From DAIUFH01 sp036844705 (GTDB lineage Bacteria > Bacillota > Clostridia > Tissierellales > Tissierellaceae): 41,859 nt of DNA. The translations under genes were made by a program, and so were the position numbers. Shown here one piece after another: positions 1 through 7,456 of the stretch. Positions within the stretch are counted from its first letter, which is position 1. Each line of letters opens with the position of its first letter. The stretch covers positions 1 through 41,859 of the forward strand of contig DAIUFH010000011.1 of the NCBI GenBank assembly GCA_036844705.1, given 5' to 3'. Below the pieces are notes generated by a model. That model searched no databases and was not told the DNA's origin. It saw nothing but the letters and a program-made list of their open reading frames with translations.

Positions 1-52
1 CTCTTAGTTCTTACCTCTTAGTTCTTACTTCTTAGTTCTTACTTCTTAGTTC
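1..52. repeat. CTTAGTT-type heptad array downstream of pgk
   Basis: Imperfect tandem units of about 7 bases (CTTAGTT, CTTACTT, CTTACCT) run up to the pgk stop codon. The same array type recurs at 15133, 23703, 29681, 34782 and 34930. The left part is cut by the window edge, so neither its length nor the next gene of the glycolytic operon can be seen. Confidence 0.75.
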
Positions 53-1243
53 TTACCTATCAGATATAGCCGCTATACCTGGCAGTACTTTACCTTCTAG
101 TAATTCTAGTGAAGCTCCTCCACCAGTAGATACGTGAGTAATCTTATCAGCTAATCCAGCCTTCTCCACTGCTGCAGCTGAATCTCCACCGCCGATAATT
201 GTTGTAGCATTGGACTCGGTCATCGCTTTTGCTATAGCATAGGTGCCTTTATTGAAATTTTCTATTTCAAATACACCTGCTGGACCATTCCATACGATAG
301 TCTTTGCCGATTTAATAATCTCTGTAAATTGTTTTATTGTTTTTTCACCTATATCTAGTCCTTCCATATCATCAGGAATACTATCTATATTTACAGTTCT
401 AAATTCTGTGTCATTCTTAAATTCCTTAGCTACTACTACATCTTGTGGTAGCATTAGTGTTATACCTTTGTTTGCAGCCTTTTCCATTAAGGATTTCGCT
501 AATTCTATTTTGTCTTCTTCCAATAAGGAACGACCAATATTATATCCAAATGCCTTTAAAAATGTATAAGCCATTCCACCACAAATCAATATTGTATCTA
601 CTTTATTGATTAGATTGTCTATAACTCCTATTTTATCTGAAACCTTAGCTCCTCCCAAAATAGCTACAAAAGGTCTTTCTGGTGATTCAAGAGCTTTACC
701 CATGATTGAGATTTCCTTCTCAACTAAAAACCCTACTGCAGATGGCAAATAAGTTGAAACACCAACATTTGATGCATGCGCTCTATGAGATGTACCAAAA
801 GCATCATTTACATAAAGCTCACCAAGCGAAGCTAAATCTTTTGCAAAATTTTCTTCGTTCTTTTCTTCTTCTTTTCTATATCTAGTATTTTGTAATAGGG
901 CTACATCCCCATCCTTCATATTTTCTAAATCGGCTTTTACTTTATCTGAAACCACTTTATCATCTGCTGCAAATATAACTTCCTTTTTTAATAAATTACT
1001 TAGCCTTTTAGCAACTGGTTCCAAACTATATTTAGGATTTGGTTCTCCCTTTGGTCTTCCAAGGTGAGACATGAGAATTACCTTTGCACCTTGCTCTATA
1101 AGATAGTTTATAGTAGGAAGTGAGCTGGTTATTCTAATATCATCAGTTATATTTTGATTTTCATCCATAGGTACATTAAAATCACATCTAACTAATACTT
1201 TTTTGCCTTTGTAATCAAAATCCTTTAAAGTTTTTTTATTCAT
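53..1243 (-). CDS. pgk: phosphoglycerate kinase
   Basis: Cytosolic glycolytic enzyme moving the acyl phosphate of 1,3-bisphosphoglycerate to ADP. The 396 residues match the usual bacterial length of about 395. Visible family motifs are VLVRCDFNVP near residue 17, the LMSHLGRP substrate loop near residue 57, NDAFGTSHRAHAS near residue 146, the ILGGAKVSDK hinge region near residue 195, and C-terminal GGGDSAAAVEKAG and STGGGASLELLEG, which form the nucleotide site. The ATG start sits behind an AAAGGTGG-type ribosome site. It follows gap on the same strand after about 60 bases that contain a hairpin, and is most likely co-transcribed from the cggR promoter. Whether tpiA, gpm and eno follow cannot be seen because the window ends in repeats. 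Confidence 0.98.
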   Translation of the reverse strand: MNKKTLKDFDYKGKKVLVRCDFNVPMDENQNITDDIRITSSLPTINYLIEQGAKVILMSHLGRPKGEPNPKYSLEPVAKRLSNLLKKEVIFAADDKVVSDKVKADLENMKDGDVALLQNTRYRKEEEKNEENFAKDLASLGELYVNDAFGTSHRAHASNVGVSTYLPSAVGFLVEKEISIMGKALESPERPFVAILGGAKVSDKIGVIDNLINKVDTILICGGMAYTFLKAFGYNIGRSLLEEDKIELAKSLMEKAANKGITLMLPQDVVVAKEFKNDTEFRTVNIDSIPDDMEGLDIGEKTIKQFTEIIKSAKTIVWNGPAGVFEIENFNKGTYAIAKAMTESNATTIIGGGDSAAAVEKAGLADKITHVSTGGGASLELLEGKVLPGIAAISDR

Positions 1244-1273
1244 ACAATAACCACCTTTACTTAAATAATGATA

Positions 1274-1296
1274 AGTCGGATCATTTTTGACCCGAC
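1274..1296 (-). terminator. hairpin between gap and pgk (attenuator or processing site)
   Basis: AGTCGGGTCA and TGATCCGACT form a 10-pair stem with one G-U pair on the transcribed strand. No long U run follows, so it is more likely an mRNA stability or attenuation element setting the gap to pgk ratio than a full terminator. Confidence 0.5.
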
Positions 1297-1303
1297 TATT
1301 GTT

Positions 1304-2308
1304 CTACTTATTAGCTATATATTTTGCAAGGTCTATAACTCTATTTGAATATCCCCATTCATTGTCATACCAGGAAACAATCTTAACCATATTGTCAATT
1401 ACCATTGTTGATAGACCATCTACTATAGAAGATCTCTTATCTTGGATATAATCTGTTGATACAAGAGGTTCTTCTGAGAATCCCAAAATGCCCTTTAATT
1501 CTCCTTCACTTGCTTCCTTCAAATATTTGTTAACCTCTTCAGCTGTAGTTGATTTCTCTACTTCAAATACTACGTCTACTAAAGATCCAGTTGGTACAGG
1601 AACTCTAACTGAAAAACCATTCAATTTACCCTTTAATTCAGGTAATACTAAAGCCACAGCCTTTGCTGCACCAGTAGTTGTAGGTATTATATTTTCAGCA
1701 CCAGCTCTAGCACGACGAAGGTCCTTATGTCTCTTATCAAGTATTTGTTGGTCATTTGTATATGCATGAATTGTAGTCATAAGACCTTTCTTAACACCTA
1801 GCTTTTCTACAACAACTTTTGCAACAGGTGCTAAGCAGTTTGTTGTACATGATGCATTTGATATTACATTGTGTTTTTCAGGATCATAAAGCTTTTCGTT
1901 AACCCCCATTACTATAGTGATGTCTTCATTTTTAGCAGGTGCAGTTATTATTACTTTCTTTGCTCCAGCATGAATATGCTTTTCTAAATCACTTTTTTCT
2001 TTAAATGCTCCAGTAGAATCTATTACAAGTTCAACGCCTAATTCTTTCCATGGAATTTGAGCTGGATCCCTGAAATTAACTACAGGAACTTTCTTACCGT
2101 TAATCACAAAGCCTTTTTCATATACATCAATAGTACCTTTAAATGTTCTATAAGTTGAATCATATTTGAATAGATGTGCTAGATCCTTTAAATCTCCAGA
2201 TGCGTTTATAGCAGCTAATTCAAAATCCTCAATGCCTTCTTCAAAATATGCTCTAAGAACATCTCTACCTATTCTACCAAAACCGCTTAAACCTACTTTC
2301 ATTGCCAT
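1304..2308 (-). CDS. gap: glyceraldehyde-3-phosphate dehydrogenase, type I
   Basis: Oxidises and phosphorylates glyceraldehyde-3-phosphate to 1,3-bisphosphoglycerate. The 334-residue length is standard. The Rossmann start GFGRIGRDVLR, the catalytic SNASCTTNCLAP motif (nucleophilic Cys near residue 153) and the C-terminal SWYDNEWGYSNRV are intact. Start chosen at ATG 2308, eight bases behind GGAGG. Two cofactor-site positions differ from the classical NAD enzyme: the Asn-Asp pair that binds adenosine ribose reads Asn35-Ala36, and the Leu-Pro pair ahead of HKDLRRAR reads Lys-Arg. These changes may relax NAD specificity (inference). It lies directly downstream of its likely regulator cggR, 30 bases away. 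Confidence 0.98.
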   Translation of the reverse strand: MAMKVGLSGFGRIGRDVLRAYFEEGIEDFELAAINASGDLKDLAHLFKYDSTYRTFKGTIDVYEKGFVINGKKVPVVNFRDPAQIPWKELGVELVIDSTGAFKEKSDLEKHIHAGAKKVIITAPAKNEDITIVMGVNEKLYDPEKHNVISNASCTTNCLAPVAKVVVEKLGVKKGLMTTIHAYTNDQQILDKRHKDLRRARAGAENIIPTTTGAAKAVALVLPELKGKLNGFSVRVPVPTGSLVDVVFEVEKSTTAEEVNKYLKEASEGELKGILGFSEEPLVSTDYIQDKRSSIVDGLSTMVIDNMVKIVSWYDNEWGYSNRVIDLAKYIANK

Positions 2309-2338
2309 AACATATTCCTCCTTAATAATTTAAATATA

Positions 2339-3358
2339 TTATACTATTTCTAGCATTCTTCTAGCAGCGCTTTCATCTGTTACTATAGTTATATCCCTAC
2401 GTAAAGAAGTTATAGCTATAATTGCCTCAGCCTTTTGAGCGCCACCTGCCACTCCAATTAAATTTCTTATTTGCTTATACATATCTAGTGTCATACCTAT
2501 GGTTTTGTACTCCCATATTTCATTGCCATCTATATCGAAATAATGACCAAATGCTTCAGCTACTGATCCTGCTTCCATAAGACTATTAATTCTTTCTTTA
2601 GGAAGCTTCCTTCTTATGGCCATGGCATCTGCTCTACCTATTCCAAATATCAATATATTTATGTTTTTAATCAAATCTATTGATTCCTTAATTTCATTGT
2701 TTTTAACTATGATTTCTAAGGCATCCTTTTCAAGCGTATCTGGAACATTTAGCAATCTATATCTGCCACCAAGCTTATTCCCTATAACAGCAGCTATTGA
2801 ATTGGCTTGTGTTTCCAATTCACTGCCCAAACCGCCCCTAGCAGGTATAACCATCACATCATGAGGCTTTTCGGATTTACACATTTCTGATGCTACAGCC
2901 GCCATAGTACTGCCACCTGTAATTCCAATTATGTCCTTACTCTGGAGCATATTAATTATTATACTAGAAGTAATTTTACCCATTTCCTTTAAAACTAACT
3001 CATTATCAGATGAATTCCCTGGTACTATTATCAACTTTTGTATTCCAAGAATCGTTTGCAGCTTTTCCTGTAACAGTAAAATACCTTTAAATTCCATGTA
3101 GACATCGCTTAATTCTTCTAATATTTTTTTGCCTTCTACGGTAACATACATACCAATAGCTTCAATTTCTATAAGACCTTGATCCTTAAGAATATTAACC
3201 TCATTTCGTGCTATTCTTTCACCAATATCCAACTCTGTCGCCAAAGCTCTTCTACCTATTGGCTGATTATAATAAATTGTTCTTAGAATTGTATAACGCC
3301 TTTCAACAATATCTCTTATCTCTGGTGCTATACTCTTTATTATCTCTAATTGATTTAT
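2339..3358 (-). CDS. cggR: central glycolytic genes regulator, SorC/DeoR-like family
   Basis: Transcriptional repressor of the gap operon, inactivated in the known family by fructose-1,6-bisphosphate. An N-terminal helix-turn-helix (IGRRALATELDIGERIARNEV) is followed by a long SorC-type sugar-binding domain with GITGGSTMAAVA and VMVIPARGGLG. The start is unusual. The reading frame is open upstream to 3439, with an ATG at 3397, but that ATG lies inside the predicted CggR operator and has no ribosome site. A perfect GGAGGTGAT at 3362-3370 lies seven bases before an ATA codon at 3356-3358, giving an N-terminus I/M-NQLEIIKSIAPEI that lines up with known CggR N-termini. No ATG, GTG or TTG lies between. 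I therefore place the start at ATA 3358 and keep ATG 3397 as the conservative alternative. Confidence 0.9.
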   Translation of the reverse strand: MNQLEIIKSIAPEIRDIVERRYTILRTIYYNQPIGRRALATELDIGERIARNEVNILKDQGLIEIEAIGMYVTVEGKKILEELSDVYMEFKGILLLQEKLQTILGIQKLIIVPGNSSDNELVLKEMGKITSSIIINMLQSKDIIGITGGSTMAAVASEMCKSEKPHDVMVIPARGGLGSELETQANSIAAVIGNKLGGRYRLLNVPDTLEKDALEIIVKNNEIKESIDLIKNINILIFGIGRADAMAIRRKLPKERINSLMEAGSVAEAFGHYFDIDGNEIWEYKTIGMTLDMYKQIRNLIGVAGGAQKAEAIIAITSLRRDITIVTDESAARRMLEIV

Positions 3359-3378
3359 ATAATCACCTCCATTAGTTG

Positions 3379-3414
3379 GACATATCTTGTCCCGCATATT
3401 TATTAATTGTCCCA
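3379..3414 (-). promoter_or_regulatory. CggR operator (tandem direct repeat)
   Basis: On the transcribed strand two direct half-sites occur: TGGGAC, 6 bases, TAAA, then a 4-base spacer, then CGGGAC, 6 bases, TGTC. The B. subtilis CggR operator is two copies of CGGGAC-N6-TGTC separated by 4 bases, so spacing matches exactly. The downstream half is perfect; the upstream half is degenerate in its second block. It lies just downstream of the promoter, where a bound repressor would block elongation. Confidence 0.85.
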
Positions 3415-3443
3415 GATTTAGTAAAAAAAATACCAACAAGTTA

Positions 3444-3472
3444 ATTATATCCTATGTAATATGTTAAATCAA
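3444..3472 (-). promoter_or_regulatory. sigma-A promoter of the cggR-gap-pgk operon
   Basis: -35 TTGATT (3467-3472), 17-base spacer, -10 TATAAT (3444-3449). The predicted transcription start falls a few bases to about 25 bases before the CggR operator. Confidence 0.8.
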
Positions 3473-3532
3473 CCACTATTTAACATAAATTATAATTTTA
3501 TTACCACTTTATTACAAAGGATATAATTAATT

Positions 3533-4903
3533 TTAATACCTTCTTCTTAAGGTAGATGCTGGTATATTTAATTCATCTCTATATTTCGCAATAGTTCTTC
3601 TTGATACTTTAGTTCCCTTTTGCTCTATCATTTTAGATATTTGCTGATCACTTAAAGGTTTTTTGCTATCCTCTTTATCTATTAATTCCTTTATCGTAGC
3701 TTTTACACAGGTCGAAGATACCTCCCCGCCAAAGCTTGATAACCCTGCTGAAAAAAAATATTTCAATTCAAAAAGACCTCTGGGAGTCTGCACGTATTTT
3801 CCATTCGTAGCTCTAGATATAGTCGACTCATGCATATCTATATCTTCTGCAATTTCCTTTAGGGTAAGTGGAACTAAAGCCTTCTCGCCTTTTCTAAAGA
3901 ATTCTATCTGAAATTTTAAAATGGACTCTACTACTTTGTATATAGTTTGTCTTCTTTGTTCTATGCTTCTAATTATCCACATTGCACTATTAAATTTTTC
4001 TTGCAGAAATTCAGAAGTCTTAATGTCACTACCATCTTTTATAAGATTCTTATAAAAATTGTTTATACTTAATCTAGGTCCTGTATAGTCATTAACCTGG
4101 ATTACATATTCTCCATCAATAAGTAGAATAGTTGCATCAGGAATAATATATTTTGTATCATCTGAATTTCCCATAAATGCTCTTCCTGGCTTTGGTTCAA
4201 GTGAGCGAATATAGTCACATGCATCCTGAACTATGTTAATTTCTAAATCGTTTTCCTTTGCTATTTTGTGAAGCCTATTGTAAGCGATATCCTCCAAGTA
4301 ATTTTCTATTAATTCTTTTATAATCGGAGGGTCATCTCCTCTTATTTGTAAACACAGGCACTCCTTCAAATTTCTAGCACCAACTCCTGTAGGCTCAAAC
4401 CCTTGGATAATTTCGAGAACCTTGCTTCCCTTTTCTGGTGTAGAGTCTGTCATTTTAGCAATCTCATCCATTGAAGCAATTAAATATCCATTATTATCAA
4501 TATTTTGGATTATATATTCACCAATTTTGTACTCGCTTTTTTTTGTTTTTGCTAAACCTAGTTGAAATAGCAAATGCTCTCTTAATGATGGAGTATAGCT
4601 AGTAAACGCCTCAAGATTAAAATCTTTAACATTTTTATCTACCTGTGGCTTATAACTTATATCGTCGTATTTCTCAAAATACTCCTTCCAATCAATGTCT
4701 GGTTCCTTTTTGTCTATTTCAATTGCTTCAATTTCTCTTACAGGACTCTCCAATTCAAGCATTGGATTTTCCTCTAATTCCTTAGACAGATATTCATTTA
4801 ACTCAAGACTATTAAATTGGAGCAATTGAATAGCTTGTCTTAATTCTGGAGTCATAATTAACTTTTGAGTTTGTTCTAGTTGTAGATTGTAACCAAGCTT
4901 CAA
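3533..4903 (-). CDS. rpoN: RNA polymerase sigma-54 factor
   Basis: Alternative sigma factor for -24/-12 promoters that needs an AAA+ enhancer-binding activator. The glutamine-rich region I (LEQTQKLIMTPELRQAIQLLQF) opens the protein, the core-binding region follows (SFEPTGVGARNL-like stretch near residue 150), then the helix-turn-helix (MHESTISRATNGKYVQTPRG), and the C-terminal RpoN box reads SRRTIAKYRDELNIP. About 456 residues, a normal length. The frame also opens at GTG 4912, but that codon touches the AAGGAG ribosome site, and TTG 4903 gives the family-typical MKLGYNLQLEQTQ start. It sits immediately upstream of cggR on the same strand, an order also known in other Firmicutes. No cognate activator or convincing -24/-12 promoter was seen in the window. 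Confidence 0.96.
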   Translation of the reverse strand: MKLGYNLQLEQTQKLIMTPELRQAIQLLQFNSLELNEYLSKELEENPMLELESPVREIEAIEIDKKEPDIDWKEYFEKYDDISYKPQVDKNVKDFNLEAFTSYTPSLREHLLFQLGLAKTKKSEYKIGEYIIQNIDNNGYLIASMDEIAKMTDSTPEKGSKVLEIIQGFEPTGVGARNLKECLCLQIRGDDPPIIKELIENYLEDIAYNRLHKIAKENDLEINIVQDACDYIRSLEPKPGRAFMGNSDDTKYIIPDATILLIDGEYVIQVNDYTGPRLSINNFYKNLIKDGSDIKTSEFLQEKFNSAMWIIRSIEQRRQTIYKVVESILKFQIEFFRKGEKALVPLTLKEIAEDIDMHESTISRATNGKYVQTPRGLFELKYFFSAGLSSFGGEVSSTCVKATIKELIDKEDSKKPLSDQQISKMIEQKGTKVSRRTIAKYRDELNIPASTLRRRY

Positions 4904-4964
4904 TTCACTCACTCTCCTTTAATGCTATTATAACAGAAAAGAATACAATTCACAATTGTTATAA

Positions 4965-5002
4965 CAATTCACGATTCACAGTTCACAGTTCACAGTTCAC
5001 AA
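4965..5002. repeat. TTCACAG-type heptad array
   Basis: Tandem units TTCACGA, TTCACAG (three times) and TTCACAA lie upstream of rpoN in a 370-base non-coding stretch (4913-5282). This stretch also holds a long-hairpin element (5097-5208) and an inverted array (5245-5279); 5003-5096 shows nothing recognisable beyond a possible decayed fragment of the hairpin element. Confidence 0.7.
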
Positions 5003-5096
5003 TTTACATACTGTCAATTTCAGAATGCCACATGCATATATTATCCCGAAAAATAAAAGCGAAGATCCATCAACTGCGCTGGGGATGGCAAACATA

Positions 5097-5208
5097 AAAC
5101 CCGAGATTCTTCGACAGTGAGGTTTATACTGTCCGCCTCAGAATGACACAAGCATACGTCATCCTGAGCCTAGCAGAATAATTACTGCTTACGAAGGATC
5201 TCGGGTTT
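5097..5208. repeat. long-hairpin dispersed repeat, copy 1 (112 bp)
   Basis: Ends AAACCCGAGATTCTTCG and CGAAGGATCTCGGGTTT are inverted repeats with one mismatch. Inner blocks CAGAATGAC and GTCATCCTGAG also pair, so the unit can fold into one long hairpin. Copies 2 and 3 are at 23572 and 29552 in the same orientation. No open reading frame inside. The copy is shorter between the inner blocks than the others. Confidence 0.8.
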
Positions 5209-5244
5209 AATCTTTAATCTTATCTCTCTTCACTGCTCAAAAAT

Positions 5245-5279
5245 CAATTGTGAATTGTGCATTGTGCATTGTGAATTGA
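5245..5279. repeat. TTCACAG-type heptad array, inverted
   Basis: Units TTGTGAA and TTGTGCA, the reverse complement of the 4965 array, run up to the nupQ stop codon. The hairpin element at 5097 is thus bracketed by the same heptads in opposite orientation. Confidence 0.7.
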
Positions 5280-5282
5280 GCT

Positions 5283-6248
5283 CTATCTTAACGATTTATC
5301 ATACGGTATTCCTTCTGCCTTTGGTGCTCTTGATTTCTTTGAGGTAAATGCAAGAACCACCATGGTTGCAACATAAGGCATCATCTTGTAATATGTTTGA
5401 TGAATTCCCAGATTGTTTAAGAATGGTATCAGCGACACTGAATATGCCAATGTTCTCAGGAAGGCAAAGAAAAGGGCTGCAAAAAATATTTTTCCCGGCT
5501 TCCATTGTCCGAAAATCATGACAGCTAAAGCTAAAAATCCAAAGCCTGCCACACCTGTATGCCCATTTACATTACCATCCATTACGCCAACTGAGTAAAA
5601 GAATCCACCTATACCTCCTAGAATGCCCGATATACTGGTACCTGCATATCTCATCCTATAAACATTGATACCTACGGAATCTGCTGCATGAGGATGCTCA
5701 CCACAAGCTCGCAAACGCAGACCAAATCTCGTCTTATAAAATACTACTATTGAAATTCCTAATATGATAAAACCCATTATGACTGTTAAATAAGTTTTTT
5801 GAAAAAATAATTCACCTACAATAGGTATATCTCCTAATATAGGAATTTTTCTTATAAAAAAGTTTATATTTGTTGTGATGCCATCACTATTGAAGAACAT
5901 CTTTGAAAATAATAGGACACCAGCTGGAATAAGCATATTTAAAGCTGTACCCGAAATAGTCTGGTTTGACTTCATGGTAATAGCTGCAAAGGATAGAAGA
6001 AGGGAATAAACAAAACCCGCCAAGGCAGCTACTAGCATTCCCAATAACAATATTGTCTGTGGATTTAATCCAGAGTCCTGAAAAAAATATACGAATAGTG
6101 CTCCGAAAAATGCTCCAAAAAGCATAATTCCCTCAAGTGCCAAATTGATTACACCGCCAACCTCACTAAACATACCACCTAATGCCACAAGAAGCAATGG
6201 AATTGCCACAGGAAGCATATTTTGAATTAAATAATATATGGTACTCAT
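5283..6248 (-). CDS. nupQ: BMP-type nucleoside ABC transporter, permease 2
   Basis: Second inner-membrane permease of a basic-membrane-protein (BMP) family ABC importer, related to B. subtilis YufQ/NupQ, which takes up nucleosides. 321 residues with about nine hydrophobic segments; the family stretch GVINLALEGIMLFGAF is near residue 31, and RACGEHPHAADSVGINVYRMRYAG is the cytoplasmic coupling loop near residue 180. The start codon overlaps the nupP stop by one base (TAATG), showing translational coupling. Last gene of the unit; after the stop come heptad repeats and the hairpin element rather than a clear terminator. Confidence 0.92.
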   Translation of the reverse strand: MSTIYYLIQNMLPVAIPLLLVALGGMFSEVGGVINLALEGIMLFGAFFGALFVYFFQDSGLNPQTILLLGMLVAALAGFVYSLLLSFAAITMKSNQTISGTALNMLIPAGVLLFSKMFFNSDGITTNINFFIRKIPILGDIPIVGELFFQKTYLTVIMGFIILGISIVVFYKTRFGLRLRACGEHPHAADSVGINVYRMRYAGTSISGILGGIGGFFYSVGVMDGNVNGHTGVAGFGFLALAVMIFGQWKPGKIFFAALFFAFLRTLAYSVSLIPFLNNLGIHQTYYKMMPYVATMVVLAFTSKKSRAPKAEGIPYDKSLR

Positions 6249-7456
6249 TATTCTGCCTCCTTTGTATTATCATCAGAATCTTCTCCATTAGTCTGAACTG
6301 GTTTAGTAGCCTCAATATGTTCAATCACGTCTGATACATTATCCTGATGTCTTATATGTCTCTTTACAAATCTTGCAAGAGTCGAGCTCATAATAGCCGC
6401 AAATGCTGAGAAATAGATAATTACTGCTATAACCAGGTCAATTATCTCTGGCTTGTAACCAACAAGACTTGCCAAAGTACCACCACGCTGTATGTGTGAG
6501 ATAAATACAGCAGAGAAAATAGTACCTATCGGATGAGCATTGCCTAACAAAGCAACGGCTATTCCATTGAATCCTGCTTGTGATATGATATTGATTGGCT
6601 CATAGGTCATACTGCTGCCAGCAATTGCACTTGGTGCTAAGATTGCAAATGCACCACCCAAACCTGCAAGTCCTCCTGCTATGACCATTGTTATAATAAT
6701 ATTTGTTTTTCCTTTCATACCAGCATATTCACTTGCATATTTATTGTAGCCTGTAGCTTTTAGCTCGTATCCAAAGGTTGTTTTTTGAAGAACTATATAC
6801 AAAATTATTCCAATAATTATTGCAAATATTATCCCCAAATTGACATTTGAACCTTGAATACCTAAAGATGGTACCTGTACTGTAGCAGGTAAATATTTAG
6901 TTCTTGTTTTTGAAGATTCATACATTATTGAATTTCCTTGAACAAACATATCAACAAGATACATTCCTATATAGTTAAACATAATGGATGTTATAACTTC
7001 GTTAACATTCAATAAAGCTTTGAAAATACCAGGAATAAATCCCCATAGCATTCCACCAATCATTCCAGCAATTACTGCAGCTATCCAATGAGCATTTCCC
7101 GGCAATTTCCACATAAATCCAACGTAAATTGCAAAGAACATACCCATTGTATATTGTCCTGAAGCTCCTATATTGAATAATCCCATTTTAAATGCAAAGC
7201 CAACAGCAAGACCTGTTAAAAGTATTGGGGTAGCAAAATAGAAAACATCACCAATACGTTTAAATCCTCCTGTTAATATAAACTTAAAACCTGCAACAGC
7301 ATTCTCTGAATTTGCAAAAAACATGACGATAAATCCAAATATCAATCCTAGTATTATGGCCATAAAAGCTGAAGAAAATGAACTAATTACCTGATAATTC
7401 ACTATATTTTTTAACTTAGATTCTTTTTTAGATGATGAACTATTTTTATCCTGCAT
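6248..7456 (-). CDS. nupP: BMP-type nucleoside ABC transporter, permease 1
   Basis: 402-residue membrane protein of the same importer. A short charged N-terminus (residues 1-20) is followed by about ten hydrophobic segments; GLFNIGASGQYTMG near residue 91 and the coupling loop ELKATGYNKYASEYAGM near residue 230 are typical of YufP/NupP-like permeases. The C-terminal tail of about 40 residues is acidic and hydrophilic (NGEDSDDNTKEAE). It overlaps the end of nupO by 11 bases and nupQ by one base, so the three genes form one translationally coupled unit. Confidence 0.92.
   Translation of the reverse strand: MQDKNSSSSKKESKLKNIVNYQVISSFSSAFMAIILGLIFGFIVMFFANSENAVAGFKFILTGGFKRIGDVFYFATPILLTGLAVGFAFKMGLFNIGASGQYTMGMFFAIYVGFMWKLPGNAHWIAAVIAGMIGGMLWGFIPGIFKALLNVNEVITSIMFNYIGMYLVDMFVQGNSIMYESSKTRTKYLPATVQVPSLGIQGSNVNLGIIFAIIIGIILYIVLQKTTFGYELKATGYNKYASEYAGMKGKTNIIITMVIAGGLAGLGGAFAILAPSAIAGSSMTYEPINIISQAGFNGIAVALLGNAHPIGTIFSAVFISHIQRGGTLASLVGYKPEIIDLVIAVIIYFSAFAAIMSSTLARFVKRHIRHQDNVSDVIEHIEATKPVQTNGEDSDDNTKEAE

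Noticed and set aside
243..569. Plus-strand frame antisense to pgk, and similar frames antisense to gap, rpoN, nup and grd genes
   Set aside because: These have no ribosome sites, match no family, and mirror well-supported genes on the other strand.
4965..5279. CRISPR array, suggested by short regular repeats
   Set aside because: The repeat unit is 7 bases with no spacers of constant length, and no cas genes are near.
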